Source of the DNA: Paramecium tetraurelia
Lineage: Eukaryota; Ciliophora; Oligohymenophorea; Peniculida; Parameciidae
Length of the DNA stretch: 64,000 nucleotides
Direction: 5' to 3'
Assembly (NCBI RefSeq): GCF_000165425.1
Contig: NW_001799632.1
Location: 1 to 64,000, forward strand
A program made the position numbers and the translations under genes. Of the stretch, positions 60,814-64,000 are shown one piece after another (positions within the stretch are counted from its first letter, which is position 1; every line of letters starts with the position of its first letter). The notes beneath the pieces are model-generated. The model was not told where the DNA came from. It ran no database searches and saw only the letters and a program-made list of their open reading frames with translations.

Positions 60814-61416
60814 ATGATTTAACAATATGCGGTTACTACAATGAAAAATGCAATTATTGAGCAACTTTTAAATATTCAAGAGATTAAAATCGAATAGAAC
60901 AATTATTAGGAAGTGTAAGCTTGTTTGAAATTTCACAAAAACTTATTACATTCATTTACTGAAATTAAAGTCATTTCATGTTAAAAATAAACATTGTATT
61001 TAATAAGCAAATGTAATATGTACTATCCAAAGGAAGATGATGAGAAATTATTTGCCTTAATTTTAAGGAGTTAATAATAATACAGAAAATTATAAAATAA
61101 TTCATCTTCAAAAGTAGAAATTATTTTACCCCAAATAGGTTAAGAATTATACTATTATTATGGTTGTCTTATAAATAATTAATATCCATTTTTAGAATAG
61201 CTATCTTAATTCTACTTCGATATCATATAACATACAAAGATTGATATTTCTGGTAAATGGCTCCAATTTGTCCTTATATAAGGTATGATATTTTTCCCAG
61301 TGTTCTTTTACTTTAAAAGGAAAGAGGAAAAAAATTCTATTTATTTTCCATCAATTCTTTTACTTTTACAAATCATTTTTTCTTTATAAAATTAATTATA
61401 TATATGGCTATTCTGA
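60814..61416 (+). CDS. Hypothetical protein with C-terminal hydrophobic segments
   Basis: Intronless frame from ATG 60814 (MIQQYAVTTMKNAIIEQLLN) to TGA 61414-61416, 200 aa. The N-terminal half is helical and Cys-containing (QEVQACLKFHKNLLHSF), the middle Ser/Lys-rich, and the end carries two hydrophobic stretches (WLQFVLIQGMIFFPVFFYFK; FPSILLLLQIIFSL), possible membrane helices. No family recognised. Confidence 0.55.
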
Positions 61417-61538
61417 ATCATGTTAAAACATTGTCAATTTAAACTTCACTCTAGAATTTAATATAAATCATAGGTAATTGATATTTTAATTAAATGTATA
61501 TAATCTCCCCTTAAATAAATAAGGTATATATATTATAA

Positions 61539-61727
61539 TCAATCATCTTTGTCTTCCTTTTCTGCAAATATTTCAAAAGCCTTTTTAATTGATTCCATAT
61601 TTATAGCAACAGGTGGTTACAAATTGTGCTCTCTAAAGTAAAATCCTAGGGGTAATCCCATGAAAAATCCAACTGCTAAAAAGAACATATAATGTTATAA
61701 TAATTAATATAAATTTAATTAACTCAT
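61539..61727 (-). CDS. Small single-pass membrane protein
   Basis: Intronless 62-aa frame: MSQLNLYQLLQHYM, one hydrophobic helix (FFLAVGFFMGLPLGFYF), then a charged tail ending EIFAEKEDKDD. Its ATG (61725-61727) overlaps the TGA (61724-61726) of the upstream large membrane-protein gene on the same strand in an ATGA arrangement. The clean helix-plus-charged-tail composition argues it is real. A last exon of the upstream gene is an alternative, but no intron joins them in frame. No family recognised. Confidence 0.55.
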
Positions 61728-64000
61728 TCAAACTTTCTTAAAATATTGATAATGCTGCTATTGAATAATTATTCATTGGGAATGACAACAAGGCTTAGTT
61801 TTAGTGATCTTATGTATTTATTGGACTTCTTTATCCAAAAGTAGTGGAATATTATATATAAAATGAAGTATAGTAATCCTGCAATGTAAATATAGAGTAA
61901 CAAAATAATGAAATCAGAGTATCTGATATCTGAGATATTTTTAGTAAGAAGTTCTAAAAATCTTACAAAACATAGATACGAATCTTTGAAATGAGATAAA
62001 ATTATGTAGTGGAATTCAATAGTTTAATAAACACCATTGATTTCATTTTGATTTGGATTAAATTCAACATTATCTATTTCATATCCATAATTGAGTTAAT
62101 AATAGCTTGATTGTATGCCCATGATTCCCAAAATTCCACTTTTTAAATAATCCAAATCGTTATCGTAGTCATAATATTAGCCATATCTATTAACAAACTC
62201 AATCTGAGAAACATTATAAAACTAGCAAAATGGTATTTCATTGTAAAGTACTAAACAAATATCTTAATCGATGAGCTTTTTAAGAGAATTAACATCCTCA
62301 GTTGGTGGTAAGGTAGAAATAACATCATTAAATAAAGATTTCATGGTTTCACTGAATGTCGTTTACAATTCAATGAACAATTAGATCATTTGATTACCAT
62401 CATCAAAGCTCTTAATCTACTATTCAGAATAAATGTGATTTTCAATGAATTTACTGTAGATTTATGGCTAAGATTTAATAATCAATCCACTAAACACAAG
62501 AATATCAATATTAACACTAAATTTGACATATTGAGATTCCAATTTTACTATTGGGATCATCCTTTAAGTTTAGGAATCATACAAAATATACAATCCCCAA
62601 ATGAAGCATAAGTAAATGATTAAGAAAATGACTATCTTCAACAGTTGGAATTTGAATCTAATTCTGATGTGTTTTATTCTGGAATTTAAATTCGAGGTTC
62701 GATTAGATTTACCTTGAATCAGTTTGGTTTTGTATATGTTATCATAATCATTCTAGAACACATAAGACCAAAAATTGATTCTTTTCCAAGAGTCTTCTCC
62801 AGCAATATTTTTTAAGGACTATAAGAGATATTATATTTTAACAATCTCATTCATTATTTCTTATTCTTTCACTCTTCCCACTAATAATGTAAGAGTCTAA
62901 TTTTGAATTTGGATTTTTAAACTAAAGATGAATTACACACAATAGAGAAGTAGCATCAAAATTGTATTAGTGATAATGGATATCAGTTGATTAGTTTACT
63001 GTAAATCTGTAATTAATTTAAATTAATTTTCCAACTCATCCATAATTAATACAGTGATCAATCGCATGTTTTTTACATTATATCTTAAAATGGTCATTGC
63101 TTAAATATAATCTGAATTGATCTCCTCATTGACTAAAATTTACTTAGTGAAGAAATTCATATAATCTATAAATTAAGTTAGCTTTACTTCTTTGAACTTA
63201 TACAATCCTTAAGATTAATTGATATAAGGTAGGTGTTCCTCAGTTTCAATTAAGGATGGATATATTAAGGAGACATTCCCCAACATGAACTGATTTATTA
63301 ATTTCATTTAATATTTGTTTTGATTTTTCTAGAACTAACTTATATTTAGGATACTATAGTTAGAGCAAGTAGTGATCCAAGCTAAGGTGGCAGTCTTAGA
63401 ATAATATCTATTTAAATTCATAGGGACTTTCATATTTGAAGTTATAGTTTGAAACGTCTAATACCCTGCATAGAGTTTTACACTGTTGAAGATGCATAGA
63501 AAAAGATTAACTATAACAGTTAGCATGCATATCAAGATTATTGCCTTGACGTTGTTGGTATATTTAATTTTATTTTAAAAAAGATTATTAAAATACGTGC
63601 TAGTTCTGCTTGATTATCTTGAAATGCCACTCGATTGACTTTGATTGATAGCCATTTCCATTTCGCTGATATTTCGTTTTTAGTTCTTAATACTCTATTG
63701 ATGAGGTTGTATGCTATCGTTTTCTTTACAAAATTACAACCGATTTGATTGAGGAGGAGAAAAGAAATCTTCTTACTTTTCATCAGAACTAGAGGATGAA
63801 TTCTGTCCTCCTGCAAAATCATTTATTTCACTCTAAATCTCAGGTTTGAGGAAGATAACTCTCCTGCTGGAGTTCCCCCCATTAGTTTCAAGTCTTATAT
63901 TTTCAGTAGTATTGGTGTTGGATTTGCCTACTTGACATACATTGATTTCATCAAACTCAGTCTGATTTTCGATTCTCTACATGAACTGACTTTAAATTCG
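61724..64000 (-). CDS. Large multi-pass membrane protein, N-terminus cut by the window edge
   Basis: The minus-strand frame is open from the right edge (64000) to TGA 61724-61726, 758 residues with no intron needed. A polar N-terminal part (NDFAGGQNSSSSSDEKQEDF) precedes a helix (VKAIILICMLTVIVNLFLCI), a large loop, a second helix (ISIITNTILMLLLYCVQFIF), a cytosolic segment with EDSWKRINFWSYVFQNDYDN, a third helix (VIFLIIYLCFIWGLYILY), another loop, and a fourth helix (FIILLLYIYIAGLLYFILYI). Paired helix-loop-helix units suggest a receptor- or sensor-like topology, but I recognise no family and infer no function. Confidence 0.7.

Overview
The window looks like macronuclear DNA of a ciliate of the Paramecium type. 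It is very AT-rich. Conserved proteins read through only if TAA and TAG are glutamine and TGA is the sole stop. The genes are split by tiny introns, mostly 20-30 nt, and intergenic distances are often under 100 bp. The species cannot be fixed from the sequence alone. Read in the standard code, nearly every gene here falls into short pieces.

The left 10.5 kb (1-10,477) is gene-poor and decaying: about 2 kb of AT-rich DNA with faint repeats, a WD40-repeat gene broken at its 3' end, a Rab GTPase with a one-base frameshift, and a hypothetical gene that breaks up after about 188 codons. From 10.5 kb on, nearly everything is an intact gene. 10.5-21 kb: a SIN3 co-repressor, a DH-PH-PX-FERM Rho-type exchange factor, acyl-CoA-binding protein and several unrecognised genes. 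21-31 kb: an ammonium transporter, SRP receptor alpha, an SF-assemblin, an SLC37-like transporter, a protein kinase with a possible PH-like N-terminus, and an FHA-BRCT (nibrin-like) protein. 31-46 kb: a prominin-like membrane protein, a ubiquitin-specific protease, a MATE transporter, a tandem pair of major-facilitator transporters and an aquaporin. 46-56 kb: a head-to-tail minus-strand run (CDPK, a hypothetical, a C2HC zinc-finger protein, a DYRK kinase), then an ULK-like kinase and a MGTC-start protein. 56-64 kb: a Rab pseudogene, a TBC Rab-GAP, a heat-shock factor, a Tctex-type dynein light chain, a small membrane protein, and a large multi-pass membrane protein cut by the right edge.

The genes do not form one pathway. 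Themes are membrane traffic (Rabs, TBC, SRP receptor, DH/PX/FERM), membrane transport, kinase signalling with Ca2+ input (CDPK), cilia and basal bodies (SF-assemblin, dynein light chain, perhaps prominin) and chromatin or DNA repair (SIN3, FHA-BRCT). The most notable general observation is that, besides the usual TAG acceptors, many introns fixed by conserved protein motifs must end in AAG and at least one in GAG, and introns go down to 16-17 nt.
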